Below, piece after piece: positions 1 to 8,393 of a stretch of 33,509 bases of DNA. The stretch's first letter is position 1. Every line of letters starts with the position of its first letter. This DNA comes from DASXRA01 sp036558905. GTDB lineage: Bacteria; Actinomycetota; Actinomycetes; Mycobacteriales; Jatrophihabitantaceae. The notes beneath the pieces were generated by a model, which worked only from the letters and a program-made list of their open reading frames with translations, was not told the DNA's origin and made no database searches. The position numbers were made by a program, and so were the translations under genes. Location: assembly GCA_036558905.1 (NCBI GenBank), contig DATBER010000196.1:1-33509 (forward strand), read 5' to 3'.

Positions 1-1779
1 ACGAAGGCTGGTTTCTACTGGGCATTCTCTCCGTCCGGGTCGCATGAGTTCACCGCGTCGCAGCGCGCGTACACGTCGCAGCGCGCGACTGTCGACGTCG
101 CCCCCAACTACGTGACCCGGGCCGACTTCGCGCTGCCGGCCGGGCGACTGGCCACGTCGGCGCTGTCGATCGGCAAGGCCGTGACGATGGGCGACCAGAC
201 GTCGGCGACGTTCACGGTGCGCAACACCGGAACCGCCCCGGCGACGGTCAGCCTCGACGAGCAGCCCGGCGGGGTGAGCGTGCAGGACCGCCTGGCCACC
301 GCGACCGGCGCGTCGCGGCAGGTGGTGAAGGCGTCGACCTCGCCCCGCCCGCAGACGGCGTCAGCGTCTCCCGCATCGGCCGGCCCGACCCGGTCGGGGA
401 CGGCCGACGCCGGACCGTGGACGGCCCTGCCCGACTACCCCACCGCCATCATGGACAACGGCGTCGCCCGCGCCGACGACGGCACGATCTACTCGGTCGG
501 CGGGACGATCAACGGCGCGGCGCCCACCGCCGCGGGCTACGCCTACGACCCGACCACCCGCACCTGGACGCCCATCGCCGACGCGCCGGCCGCCGTGCAG
601 CAGCCCGCGACCGCGTTCATCGGCGGGAAGCTGATCCTGGCCGGAGGCTTCGGCAAGGGCGCGACCGCGCTGGCCACGGTCCAGATCTACGACCCGGCCA
701 CCGGGGGCTGGCACACCGGCGCCGACCTGCCCCATCCGCGCGGCGCGTCGGGAGCGGCCGTCCTCGACGGCAAGCTGTACGTCGTCGCCGGCTGCAACGG
801 CCCGTGCGACAAGGCGATCACTTCGGTCGACGTCTACGACCCGGCCAAGAACACGTGGCAGACGCTGGCCGACTACCCCGACGCGGTCGCCTACCTGGCC
901 TGTGGCGGCGTCGGCGGGGCAGTAGCCTGCGCCGGCGGCGTCTACCCCGACACGGAGGACAGCTCGGCCACCACCCGGGTGTACGTGCCGAGCACGCGCG
1001 CCTGGACCAAGTCGGCCGACGTGCCCTACGACGTGTGGGGGGCGGCCTATTCGACGGCGAACGACCAGTTGCTGATCTCCGGCGGCGCGGTGCAGAACGG
1101 GTACGCGATCACCAACCAGGGAGTCGCGTTCTCGATGAGCAACGCCGACCCGGCGACCGGGCACTGGGCCGCCCTGCCGAACTCGAACAACGCCCTGTAT
1201 CGCGGCGGTGGCACCTGCGGCATCGACAAGATCGGCGGCGCGGCCAGTAACTTCGAGGGCACCGCATTCGCCGAGGAACTGCCCGGCTACGACCAGTGCG
1301 GCGCCGGCTCGGTGCCGTGGCTGTCGGCGACGCCGTCGTCGGCGACCACGCTCGCGCCCGGCCAGTCGGTGACCGTGCACATCGCGCTGGACGCCGGCGT
1401 CGTCGACCAGCCCGGCGCGTACGTCGCCAACCTCGGGCTGTCGGCCGACACGCCGTACTGGGTCAGCCCGGTGACAATCACCATGACGGCGAAGGCGCCC
1501 AAGACCTGGGGCAAGATCGCCGGAACGGTGACCAGCGGCTGCGCGGGTGCTCCCCCGCTGTCGGGCGCCACCGTGCAGATCGACTCGTTCGCGCAGAGCT
1601 ACACGCTCAAGACCGACTCGGCCGGCGGGTACGCCCTGTGGCTGGACCGGCGCAACAACCCGCTGTCGGTCATCGTCGCCAAGGACGGATACCTGCCGGT
1701 GGCCCGAACGGTGAAGATCCGGGCCGGGACCGCCACTCGGCTGGACCTGACCCTCGCACCCACCGGAAAATGCGGCTGA
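1..1779 (+). CDS. Secreted S8-type peptidase C-terminal part with Kelch repeats (5' partial)
   Basis: The frame is open from base 1, so the N-terminus and any catalytic domain lie outside the window; 592 codons are visible. In order they show an Fn3/CARDB-like segment typical of the C-terminus of subtilisin-like proteases (residues ~37-100, with TVRNTGTAPATVSL), a Ser/Ala/Pro linker, and a Kelch-type beta-propeller (~140-440) with repeated VYDP...W and GGK/DGKL blocks such as DGKLYVVAGCNG and VDVYDPAKNTWQTLADYP. A second Ig-like segment (~440-500) and a carboxypeptidase-regulatory-like domain (~505-590, IAGTVTSGCAG...SGATV...TDSAGGY) follow. Paired cysteines fit an extracellular protein. From family knowledge this tail is commonly attached to actinobacterial S8 serine peptidases, but the protease assignment is inferred because no catalytic triad is in view. 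A simple secreted Kelch protein is the alternative. Confidence 0.75.
   Translation, partial: TKAGFYWAFSPSGSHEFTASQRAYTSQRATVDVAPNYVTRADFALPAGRLATSALSIGKAVTMGDQTSATFTVRNTGTAPATVSLDEQPGGVSVQDRLATATGASRQVVKASTSPRPQTASASPASAGPTRSGTADAGPWTALPDYPTAIMDNGVARADDGTIYSVGGTINGAAPTAAGYAYDPTTRTWTPIADAPAAVQQPATAFIGGKLILAGGFGKGATALATVQIYDPATGGWHTGADLPHPRGASGAAVLDGKLYVVAGCNGPCDKAITSVDVYDPAKNTWQTLADYPDAVAYLACGGVGGAVACAGGVYPDTEDSSATTRVYVPSTRAWTKSADVPYDVWGAAYSTANDQLLISGGAVQNGYAITNQGVAFSMSNADPATGHWAALPNSNNALYRGGGTCGIDKIGGAASNFEGTAFAEELPGYDQCGAGSVPWLSATPSSATTLAPGQSVTVHIALDAGVVDQPGAYVANLGLSADTPYWVSPVTITMTAKAPKTWGKIAGTVTSGCAGAPPLSGATVQIDSFAQSYTLKTDSAGGYALWLDRRNNPLSVIVAKDGYLPVARTVKIRAGTATRLDLTLAPTGKCG
56..87 (+). repeat. 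Short 18-bp in-frame tandem repeat
   Basis: The 14-mer CGTCGCAGCGCGCG occurs at 56-69 and again at 74-87, offset by 18 bp. It encodes the doubled hexapeptide TSQRAY/TSQRAT (the first copy begins with Ala instead of Thr) just before the Fn3-like segment. It looks like a small in-frame slippage duplication. Confidence 0.6.
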
Positions 1780-1804
1780 GAGCGCGATCATGTCTCGCTA
1801 TAGT
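1776..1804 (+). promoter_or_regulatory. Probable sigma-70-type promoter of the LuxR/TrmB-type regulator
   Basis: CTGAGA at 1776-1781 (4 of 6 matches to TTGACA), a 17-bp spacer and TATAGT at 1799-1804 form a good housekeeping promoter. The predicted start of transcription is near 1811, 50 bp before the ATG at 1861. The -35 box overlaps the stop codon of the upstream gene. The activity is inferred from sequence only. Confidence 0.55.
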
Positions 1805-1860
1805 GAGCCGGCGTCCGCCCGCCAGCCGGTCGGGGCCGACCGGTTCCGCGGAGGTGTTCG

Positions 1861-2820
1861 ATGCTCACGGCCCTGGGCGCATCGGACGCGGAGGACCGGA
1901 TCTACCGCTACCTCGCCACCACGGTGTCGGTGACCGACGACGAGATCCGCGAGGGCACGGGCCTGTCGCTCGACCGGATCCACGAGGCGCTGGAGGCGCT
2001 CGAGAAGCGGGGTCTGGTCGCCAGCACACCCGACGAGCCTCCCCGGTACGTGGCCGCGTCACCCGGCGCCGTCGAGGCCATGATCGCCAACCAGCTGCGG
2101 GAACTGCGCGACGCCCAGGGCACCCTCGACCGGTTGACGACCAAGTACCGGGCCGAGCACCTGGCTCGTGAGTCGGCCACGGCCTTCGAGATCGTGCGCG
2201 GCCACGAGGCGCTGCGGCAGCGCTCGATGCACATGCTGCACTCGGCCCGTTCCGAGGTGCTGAACATGATCAAGCCGCCGATCGTCGCGATCCAGTCGCA
2301 GGACCGCGTCGTCCCGAGCGATGCGGCCCGCGGCCGGGTGATCTTCGAGACGTCGTCGCTCGAACAGCCCGACGCGCTCGACGCCGTCCAGGCCGGCCTG
2401 CGCCGTAACGACGAGGTCCGGGTGCACACCAAGCTGCCGGCCAAGATGCTGATCACCGACCGCTCGCTGGCCCTCGTGCCGCTCACCCAACGTGATACCA
2501 CCCCGATCGGCGTGCTCATCCACGAGAGCGTCGTGCTGGACGGGCTGATCGCGCTGTTCGACTACGTCTGGGTGGCCAGCGCCCGGCTGCACGTCGACAA
2601 CGTCAACTCGCCGCCGCCGGACGGCGACTCGCCCCTGTCAGCCGAGGATCGCCGGCTGCTGTCGCTGCTGCTGTCCGGCCTGACCGACGAGGCGATCGCC
2701 CTGCATCTGCAGGTCAGCGTGCGCACCGTGCAGCGCAAGGTCCGCGGCCTGATGGAGGCGGCCAGTGTGCGTACCCGCATGCAGCTGGCCTGGGAGGCCT
2801 CCCGCCACAACTGGGTCTGA
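1861..2820 (+). CDS. TrmB-like / LuxR-family transcriptional regulator
   Basis: A 319-aa DNA-binding protein with two recognition domains. The N-terminus (residues ~1-70, ASDAEDRIYRYLA...EALEALEKRGLV) is a winged helix of the TrmB/MarR kind. The middle (~110-250) reads like the TrmB-type sensor or phospholipase D-like region, with LNMIKPPI and KLPAKMLITDRSLALVPL. The C-terminus (~259-315) is a LuxR helix-turn-helix, LSAEDRRLLSLLLSGLTDEAIA...VSVRTVQRKV. The start is set by GGAGG at 1850-1854, six bases before the ATG. From family knowledge, such streptomycete-type regulators often act near secondary metabolism or hydrolase genes; the ligand is unknown. It stands alone between a secreted protein and a convergent reductase, with its own promoter. 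Confidence 0.85.
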   Translation: MLTALGASDAEDRIYRYLATTVSVTDDEIREGTGLSLDRIHEALEALEKRGLVASTPDEPPRYVAASPGAVEAMIANQLRELRDAQGTLDRLTTKYRAEHLARESATAFEIVRGHEALRQRSMHMLHSARSEVLNMIKPPIVAIQSQDRVVPSDAARGRVIFETSSLEQPDALDAVQAGLRRNDEVRVHTKLPAKMLITDRSLALVPLTQRDTTPIGVLIHESVVLDGLIALFDYVWVASARLHVDNVNSPPPDGDSPLSAEDRRLLSLLLSGLTDEAIALHLQVSVRTVQRKVRGLMEAASVRTRMQLAWEASRHNWV

Positions 2821-2830
2821 GCGGCCGCGG

Positions 2831-2890
2831 CTCGGGGCGGCTCGGCGTGGCTCGGCGTGGCTCCGCGTGGCGTGGCGTGGCGTGGCTCGG
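2831..2890. repeat. Tandem 10-bp/5-bp simple repeat between convergent genes
   Basis: Four imperfect copies of a 10-mer (CTCGGCGTGG-like, 2831-2870) are followed by three copies of the 5-mer CGTGG and one CTCGG (2871-2890). The array fills almost the whole gap between the LuxR-type regulator (stop 2820) and the convergent aldo/keto reductase (stop 2917). No uridine-rich terminator is present in it. It is probably a replication-slippage tract. Confidence 0.7.
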
Positions 2891-2916
2891 CCGCGCGGAG
2901 CGCCGATGAATCCGGC

Positions 2917-3882
2917 TCAGCGGAAGCCGGCGACCGCGTGCGGGACGTACTCGGCCTGCAGGTATGCGATCTCGTCCTCGTCGAGGCGCACGTCGACGGC
3001 CCCGAGCGCGTCGTCGAGGTGACCCGGCCGGGTGACGCCGACGATCGGCGCGGTGACCGCCGGCTGGTGCAGCAGCCAAGCGAGCGCCACCTGCGCCCGC
3101 GGAATGCCACGCCGGGCCGCGAGCTCACCCACCCGGTCGACAATGATCCGGTCACCCTCCTGGTAGAGCGTCCGGCCGAACTCGTCGGTATCGGAGCGGA
3201 GCGTCGTCTCGTCCCACTCGCGGGCGAGCCGGCCCCGGGCCAGCGGGCTCCACGGGACGACTCCGATGCCCTGGTCGACGCACAGCGGCAGCATCTCGCG
3301 CTCCTCTTCGCGGTAGATCAAGTTGTAGTGGTTCTGCATCGAGACGAACCGGGTCCAGCCGTGCCGGTCGGCCAGGTAGAGCGCCTGGGCGAACTGCCAG
3401 GCGTGCATCGACGACGCCCCGATGTAGCGGACCTTGCCGGCCCGGACGAGGTCGTGCAGCGCCTCGAGCGTCTCCTCGATCGGCGTGGCCGGGTCGTAGC
3501 GGTGGATCTGATACAAGTCGATGTAGTCGGTCTGCAGCCGACGCAGGCTGCTGTCGATCTCGGCGAAGATCGCCTTGCGGGACAGACCGGCGCCGTTCGG
3601 TCCCGGTCGCATCCGACCGTGGACCTTGGTGGCCAGCACGATGTCGTCGCGGTCGAAGTCGCGCAGCGCCCGCCCGACGTACTGCTCGCTCGTACCCGCC
3701 GAGTAGACGTTCGCCGTGTCGAGGAAGTTGATGCCCGCATCGACCGCCTGCCGGATGATCGCTCGGCTCGAGCCGGCGTCCAGCGCCCAGTCGCGGCCCT
3801 TGGTCACATCGCCGAAGCTCATGCAGCCCAGGCAGACGACCGAGACGTCCAGACCGGTGGAACCGAGTTTCGTGTATCGCAT
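2917..3882 (-). CDS. Aldo/keto reductase
   Basis: A 321-aa cytosolic NADPH-dependent oxidoreductase of the AKR family (YdjG/general stress protein 69-like branch), predicted to reduce aldehydes or ketones. The catalytic tetrad is visible: D55 and Y60 in FLDTANVYSAG, K86 in LATKV, and H127 in DLYQIHRYD. The barrel opens with the typical KLGSTGLDVSVVCLGCMSFG. The late APIVGVTRPGHLDDAL block is the family's cofactor-binding region. Length is normal for the family. The ATG at 3882 is preceded by GGGAG eight bases away. It is a single gene; the substrate cannot be told from sequence. Confidence 0.93.
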   Translation of the reverse strand: MRYTKLGSTGLDVSVVCLGCMSFGDVTKGRDWALDAGSSRAIIRQAVDAGINFLDTANVYSAGTSEQYVGRALRDFDRDDIVLATKVHGRMRPGPNGAGLSRKAIFAEIDSSLRRLQTDYIDLYQIHRYDPATPIEETLEALHDLVRAGKVRYIGASSMHAWQFAQALYLADRHGWTRFVSMQNHYNLIYREEEREMLPLCVDQGIGVVPWSPLARGRLAREWDETTLRSDTDEFGRTLYQEGDRIIVDRVGELAARRGIPRAQVALAWLLHQPAVTAPIVGVTRPGHLDDALGAVDVRLDEDEIAYLQAEYVPHAVAGFR

Positions 3883-3985
3883 CGCGTGCGCTCCCGTCGT
3901 TGACGTCCCTGTCCGTCAATCCGATCACGAGCCGACCAACGGCAGACCTGCGCCCAAGCACATCCGTCGCGAGCCGACCCTTCAG

Positions 3986-4050
3986 ACGGCGCGCAACCGG
4001 CCGATCGCCCCTTCAGGCGGCCCGCACGGCGCGCAACCGGCCGATCGCCC
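3986..4050. repeat. 40-bp tandem duplication of the holA 3' end
   Basis: A perfect 25-bp match lies at 3986-4010 and 4026-4050 (beginning ACGGCGCGCAACC), offset by 40 bp. The second copy encodes the HolA C-terminus (AIGRLRAV). The first lies downstream of the holA stop (4013-4015) and is non-coding. Flanking CCTTCAG(A/G)CGG is also shared. Confidence 0.85.
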
Positions 4051-5002
4051 GCTCGAGCGCGTATCCGGGATCGACCGCCACGCCCTTGACGTCGGCGTTC
4101 AGGTCCGCCACCACCGTGAGCGCGTTACGCAGGCCGGGCTCGGTCCAGCCCCTGGCCTGGTTCAGCGCCCGCTTCACCTTCCATGGCGGCATGCCGAGTT
4201 GCTGAGCCAGCTGGTACGGGTTGCCCCGCCCCGCGGCGGTCACTCGCGCGATGGTGCGCACGCCGTCGGCCAGCGCGTCGGCGATGACCACGTGCGGCAC
4301 CCCGATCGACAAGGCCCAGCGCAGGGTTTCCAGTGCGCCGGCGATGTCGCCGACAACGGCCCGATCGGCCACCGCGAAGCCTGACACCTCGGCCCGGCCG
4401 CGGTGGTACTCGGCAACGATCGCCGCGTCGATCCGCCCGCCCGAGTCGCCCACCAACTGGTTGGCCGCGGTCGCAAGCTCGCGCAGGTCGCTGCCCACCG
4501 AGTCGAGAACGAGCGCTGCGGCGTCGGGCGTGATCGAGCCACCGGCCCGCCGTACCTCGCTGCGCACGAACGACAGGCGCTCATCGGAGCGAGTGAGCCG
4601 CGCGCAGGTGATCTCCAGAGGCTTCGTTCCCCGGGCCGCGGAGAGCAGCGCCTTGCCTTTGGCGCCGCCGGCGTGCTGCAGCACGAGGCACACGTCGTCG
4701 GCCGGAGCCGTCAGCAACGCGGTGACCGACGCGACGATCGCCGACTTGACGTCCTGGGCCGACGTGATCGCCACCAGCCGGCGCCCGCCGAACAGGGACG
4801 GGCTGAGCATCTCGCTCAGCTCACCCTCACCGATGTCGGCGGCGGACCGCTCGTGCACCTCGATGTCCGGGTCGAGGCGACGAGCCGCGGCGGCGACCTG
4901 CTCGAGGGCTCGATCAGCCAGGAACTCGTCCTCGCCGACCAGCAGCACGACCGGCGGGAGGGCGCTACCGAAGTCGATGTCGTCGAGCGCGCTGACTGCC
5001 AT
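4013..5002 (-). CDS. holA: DNA polymerase III subunit delta
   Basis: A 329-aa clamp-loader subunit that opens the beta sliding clamp during chromosomal replication. The start PPVVLLVGEDEFLADRALEQV is the HolA hallmark (LxxGEDxFL). Further typical blocks are ERSAADIGEGELSEMLSPSLFGGRRLVAI, the delta-specific helical SDLRELATAANQLVGDSGG, and the C-terminal AQQLGMPPWKVKRALNQARGW. Length is normal for actinobacteria. The ATG at 5002 has no clear Shine-Dalgarno. CACGAT followed by six bases directly precedes it, so a leaderless start is possible. The upstream gene comEC reads 187 bp into this gene in another frame. The 3' end has been duplicated downstream of the stop. Confidence 0.92.
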   Translation of the reverse strand: MAVSALDDIDFGSALPPVVLLVGEDEFLADRALEQVAAAARRLDPDIEVHERSAADIGEGELSEMLSPSLFGGRRLVAITSAQDVKSAIVASVTALLTAPADDVCLVLQHAGGAKGKALLSAARGTKPLEITCARLTRSDERLSFVRSEVRRAGGSITPDAAALVLDSVGSDLRELATAANQLVGDSGGRIDAAIVAEYHRGRAEVSGFAVADRAVVGDIAGALETLRWALSIGVPHVVIADALADGVRTIARVTAAGRGNPYQLAQQLGMPPWKVKRALNQARGWTEPGLRNALTVVADLNADVKGVAVDPGYALERAIGRLRAVRAA

Positions 5003-7425
5003 TCGCTCATCGTGGCACGCCGGTCGGACGCGAATTGCAGCAGCGGCCCGCCGCCGAGGCCTACCGTGCTGGCCCGAGCGCCGCGCACGACCGCCGAGAG
5101 CGCGTGATCGGCGTCGGCGACCACGGCTACGTCGCCGTCGTGATCGGTGCGGCGTACCGGCACGCCGAGCTTGCCGAGTTCGGCCAGCAGCAGCGGCGAC
5201 GGATGCCCGTAGTCGTTGTGCAGCCCGACCGAGATCACCGCGAGCTTGGCGTGCACCGCCTGCAGGAAGCCCGGATCGGAGTAGGCGCTGCCGTGATGGG
5301 GCACCTTCAGCACATCGGCACTGACGTCGACCTTCGCGTCCAGCACGGACTGCTGCTCCTCGATCTCGGCGTCGCCCGGAAGGAGAAGTCGCACGCCGTG
5401 GATCGTCGCCCGCACGATGACAGATGAATTGTTCGGGTCGGATCGCGTACCGCGCATGGCCTCGTGCGGCGCCAACACGTCCAGGCGCACCTGCCCGACG
5501 TCAAGGGAACTGCCCACCACGGCCTGCCCCACCGTCAGCCCATGCTCGGCCAGCACGTTGTGCACGATCTCGACGCCGGAGGCCGGCTCGGCCAGCGGAC
5601 CGGTGATCACCTGCGCCACCGATCGGCCATGGAAGACGCCGGCGATGCCACCGACGTGGTCGAGGTGGTAGTGGCTGAGTAGCAGCAACGCGACCTCGCG
5701 GATGTGCAGGTCGGCCAGGCAGCGGTCGACGGCGACCGGGTCGGGTCCGGCGTCGATCACAACCGCGCTGCCTCCACCGGCCGGCAGGGCCAGGGAGTCG
5801 CCTTGCCCGACATCGCACGCGACCATGAGCCACCCGGGAGGAGGCCATCCGGACACGACAGCCCGCACCGGAAGCTGCACCAGCGCTGCGACGACCGCCG
5901 TGGCCACGAGCAGCCGCCGTGGACCGGCGCGCCGGGCCAGGTGCAGTATCGCGAGTGACACGGCCAGCAGGGCCAACCCGCCGAGGACGCCGCTCGGCCA
6001 GGGCACCGTGGCCCCGTGCCGGCTGCCGAAGAACTCGGCCACGGCGACGAGCCAGCGGCACGGCCAGCCGGCCAATTGCGCGAAGAACGCCCCGAGACCC
6101 AGGCAGGTCGGCGCGGTTATCGCCGCGCAGAAGCCCAGCACGGTGACGGTCGCGACGACCGGCTCGGCCAGCATGTTCGCCGGGATCGCGACGATGCTGA
6201 CGCGTCCGGACAGCGCGGCGATCACCGGAGCGGTCACGACATGCGCCGCCGCGGCCACGGCGGCCGACTCGGCGATCAGGGGTGGGACCCGTCGCCGGCG
6301 CAGCGATTCCGCCCAGCGAGGTGCGATCAGCAGGAGCGCCCCGGTGGCCAGCGCCGACATGGCGAATCCGGGGTCGACGGCCAGCTGCGGGCGCCAGACG
6401 AGCAGCCCCAAGACGGTCGCCGACACCATCGGCAACCCGTCGCGCTGCCGCCCCGTCGCGAGTGCCACGAGCGCGATCGCCGCCATGACGGCTGCTCGCA
6501 GCACGCTGGGCGAGGGCCGGGCCACGATGACGAACGCGACCAGCACGAGCAGGCCGACGGCGGCGCAGGTGGGCGGACCGGCGCCGAGGCGGCGCAGCAG
6601 GAGCAGCGCCGCGCCGACGATCATCACGCAGTTGGTGCCGCTGACCGCCACCAAGTGGGTGAGTCCGGCGATCCGGAATCGCTCGTTCAGCACCGGATCG
6701 AGGTCGGCGGTGTCACCGTCGACCAGCCCCGGCAGCAGGCCACGCTCCTGTTCGGGCAGCCCGGACGCGGCCCGGCGCAGCGCCGTACGCACAACGCCGG
6801 CCGCCTGTTGCCACCAGGGTGGCCGGCCGATCAGCACCGGGTCGGACTGCTGCTCGAGGACGGCGGTGAGCAGGTCCCCGGCGAGCGGCGGCTGCAGTCG
6901 CGCATCGACGCGAACCCGCTGCCCAGGCAGCACGTCGCGCCACCCGCCGGCCGGTCCGAGCACCAGGACTGCGCCGCCGGCCGGTACTGATCGGCCGGCA
7001 ACCGTCAGCGAGGTGACCTTTGCGTCGACGGCCGTCCGGGCGGTGCCCGACGGCCCGGTGGCCGAGATCGGGCGCGGGTCGGAGCTGACCACGATCTCGG
7101 CAGTGACCGCGACCCGATCACGGGCGAGTCGGGCCAGCGGCGAGTCGCGCGCCTGGCTCAGCCGGGCCGCAAGCGGCAGCGACACCAGCGCCACGCAGAA
7201 GGCACCGAGCGCGCCGGCCGCGGCTCCCGCGGCGATGCCACGACTGGAGAACGCCAGGAGCAGCGCCCCGACGGCGGCCGCGGCGACGCCGAGCAGGGCG
7301 ACCCGGGTAGGCGACCAGCCCAGCCCGGCGATCACAGCCAGCCAGGCGGCGACCGCCCCGAACGCCAACCGCAGGTCGATAGCGCGCGCGGGCGCAACGG
7401 CTCGCGCGGCCGCCGCCCCGATCAC
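4816..7425 (-). CDS. comEC: ComEC/Rec2 family DNA-uptake channel protein
   Basis: An 869-aa polytopic membrane protein related to the channel that carries single-stranded DNA across the membrane in natural transformation. It has N-terminal hydrophobic segments, an OB-like soluble part (~90-200), the competence domain with THLVAVSGTNCVMIVGAALLLL (~257-278) and many membrane helices, then a metallo-beta-lactamase domain starting VACDVGQGDSLALPAG. Its metal motif is H585-Y-H587-L-D589-H590. The GTG start at 7425 overlaps the comEA TGA by four bases (GTGA), so the two are translationally coupled. The family-like sequence ends near DHDGDVAVVADADHALSAV; the last ~85 residues are low-complexity and run into holA. 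Competence in this organism is not shown by the sequence. Confidence 0.92.
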   Translation of the reverse strand: MIGAAAARAVAPARAIDLRLAFGAVAAWLAVIAGLGWSPTRVALLGVAAAAVGALLLAFSSRGIAAGAAAGALGAFCVALVSLPLAARLSQARDSPLARLARDRVAVTAEIVVSSDPRPISATGPSGTARTAVDAKVTSLTVAGRSVPAGGAVLVLGPAGGWRDVLPGQRVRVDARLQPPLAGDLLTAVLEQQSDPVLIGRPPWWQQAAGVVRTALRRAASGLPEQERGLLPGLVDGDTADLDPVLNERFRIAGLTHLVAVSGTNCVMIVGAALLLLRRLGAGPPTCAAVGLLVLVAFVIVARPSPSVLRAAVMAAIALVALATGRQRDGLPMVSATVLGLLVWRPQLAVDPGFAMSALATGALLLIAPRWAESLRRRRVPPLIAESAAVAAAAHVVTAPVIAALSGRVSIVAIPANMLAEPVVATVTVLGFCAAITAPTCLGLGAFFAQLAGWPCRWLVAVAEFFGSRHGATVPWPSGVLGGLALLAVSLAILHLARRAGPRRLLVATAVVAALVQLPVRAVVSGWPPPGWLMVACDVGQGDSLALPAGGGSAVVIDAGPDPVAVDRCLADLHIREVALLLLSHYHLDHVGGIAGVFHGRSVAQVITGPLAEPASGVEIVHNVLAEHGLTVGQAVVGSSLDVGQVRLDVLAPHEAMRGTRSDPNNSSVIVRATIHGVRLLLPGDAEIEEQQSVLDAKVDVSADVLKVPHHGSAYSDPGFLQAVHAKLAVISVGLHNDYGHPSPLLLAELGKLGVPVRRTDHDGDVAVVADADHALSAVVRGARASTVGLGGGPLLQFASDRRATMSEWQSARSTTSTSVAPSRRSCCWSARTSSWLIEPSSRSPPRLVASTRTSRCTSGPPPTSVRVS

Positions 7426-8348
7426 ACCGTCACCAACGGCTTGAGGTCGGCATACCGGCTGTCGCCGATCCCGGTCACGTCGCGCAGTTGGTCAACCGTG
7501 TCGAATCGGCCGTGCGCGGTTCGCCAGTCGAGGATCCGCTGGGCCAGCACCGGCCCGACGCCGGGCAGCGTGTCGAGCTGCGCGAGGGTGGCGGTGTTGA
7601 GGTCGATCGGGCTGCTCGTCGAGGCCGCGGACGGCCCGGCCCCGGCAGCCGGTGCGCCCGCGGCCGGAGCGGGCGGCCCGGCGCCGGGCACGCCGACCGC
7701 GATCTGCTCGCCATCGCTGAGCTCGCGAGCCAGGTTGAGCGAGCTGAGATCGACCCCGGGCAGCGCTCCCCCGGCGGCGTGCAGCGCGTCGTCGACCCGT
7801 GCGCCGTCCGGCAGCCGGTAGACGCCCGGGTGGTGGACCTTGCCGACCACGTCGACCACGAGCCGGCTCGACGCCGTGGACGAGGGAGCTGCGCCCGTGA
7901 CCCTCGGCGCAACGGATGGGGCCGAGCCCGATACGGCAACAGCGTGCGGGCGGCTCGACAGCACCCACCACCCGACCACGAGCGCCGCGATCAAAGCGGC
8001 CACGCCCATGGCCAGGCCGCCGCGATGACCCGGGTCGATCCGGACGCCGCGGCGCTGCAGCCAACCCACCAGGCCACCGCGGCCCGGCAGCACCGCGTGC
8101 CGCGCCGGCCCGCTCCAGTCCGATTCGGGAGCAGGCTGCGGCGACCCGGACCGGTCCCAATCGCTCTCATCGAGCTGTTCCCAGCCGGGCCGTTCCACCG
8201 CCACCTCCTCCGCCGGGGCAAGCGCTGCGGAGGCCGGGGAGTGGCCGTCGAGCAGCGCCCGCACCCGTCGAGCCACCCGGGCCCGCTCGCCCCGTTCGGG
8301 TGATCGACGTTCGCGCACCCGACCGAAACTAGGAACGGCACGCGCCAC
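7422..8348 (-). CDS. comEA: ComEA family helix-hairpin-helix DNA-binding protein
   Basis: A 308-aa membrane-anchored DNA receptor. The cytosolic N-terminus (~1-108) is charged and Pro-rich. One transmembrane helix spans ~111-130 (GLAMGVAALIAALVVGWWVL). A SLBB-type segment (~163-225, VVDVVGKVHHPGVYRLPDGARV) and an Ala/Pro/Gly linker precede the double helix-hairpin-helix domain (~248-308, IDLNTATLAQLDTLPGVGPVLAQRI...LRDVTGIGDSRYADL), which binds DNA without sequence preference. It is the first gene of the comEA-comEC pair. The GTG at 8348 is the longest start and lacks a clear ribosome-binding site, so the exact N-terminus is uncertain. Confidence 0.92.
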   Translation of the reverse strand: MARAVPSFGRVRERRSPERGERARVARRVRALLDGHSPASAALAPAEEVAVERPGWEQLDESDWDRSGSPQPAPESDWSGPARHAVLPGRGGLVGWLQRRGVRIDPGHRGGLAMGVAALIAALVVGWWVLSSRPHAVAVSGSAPSVAPRVTGAAPSSTASSRLVVDVVGKVHHPGVYRLPDGARVDDALHAAGGALPGVDLSSLNLARELSDGEQIAVGVPGAGPPAPAAGAPAAGAGPSAASTSSPIDLNTATLAQLDTLPGVGPVLAQRILDWRTAHGRFDTVDQLRDVTGIGDSRYADLKPLVTV

Positions 8349-8393
8349 GCGGGCGCCGATTCGCGAGGTTGTGGACGAACTTCTGCCCTGTGG

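Noticed and set aside
5702..7444. 580-codon open frame on the plus strand
   Set aside because: Antisense to comEC; Ser/Thr/Ala/Arg-rich low-complexity translation with no domain.
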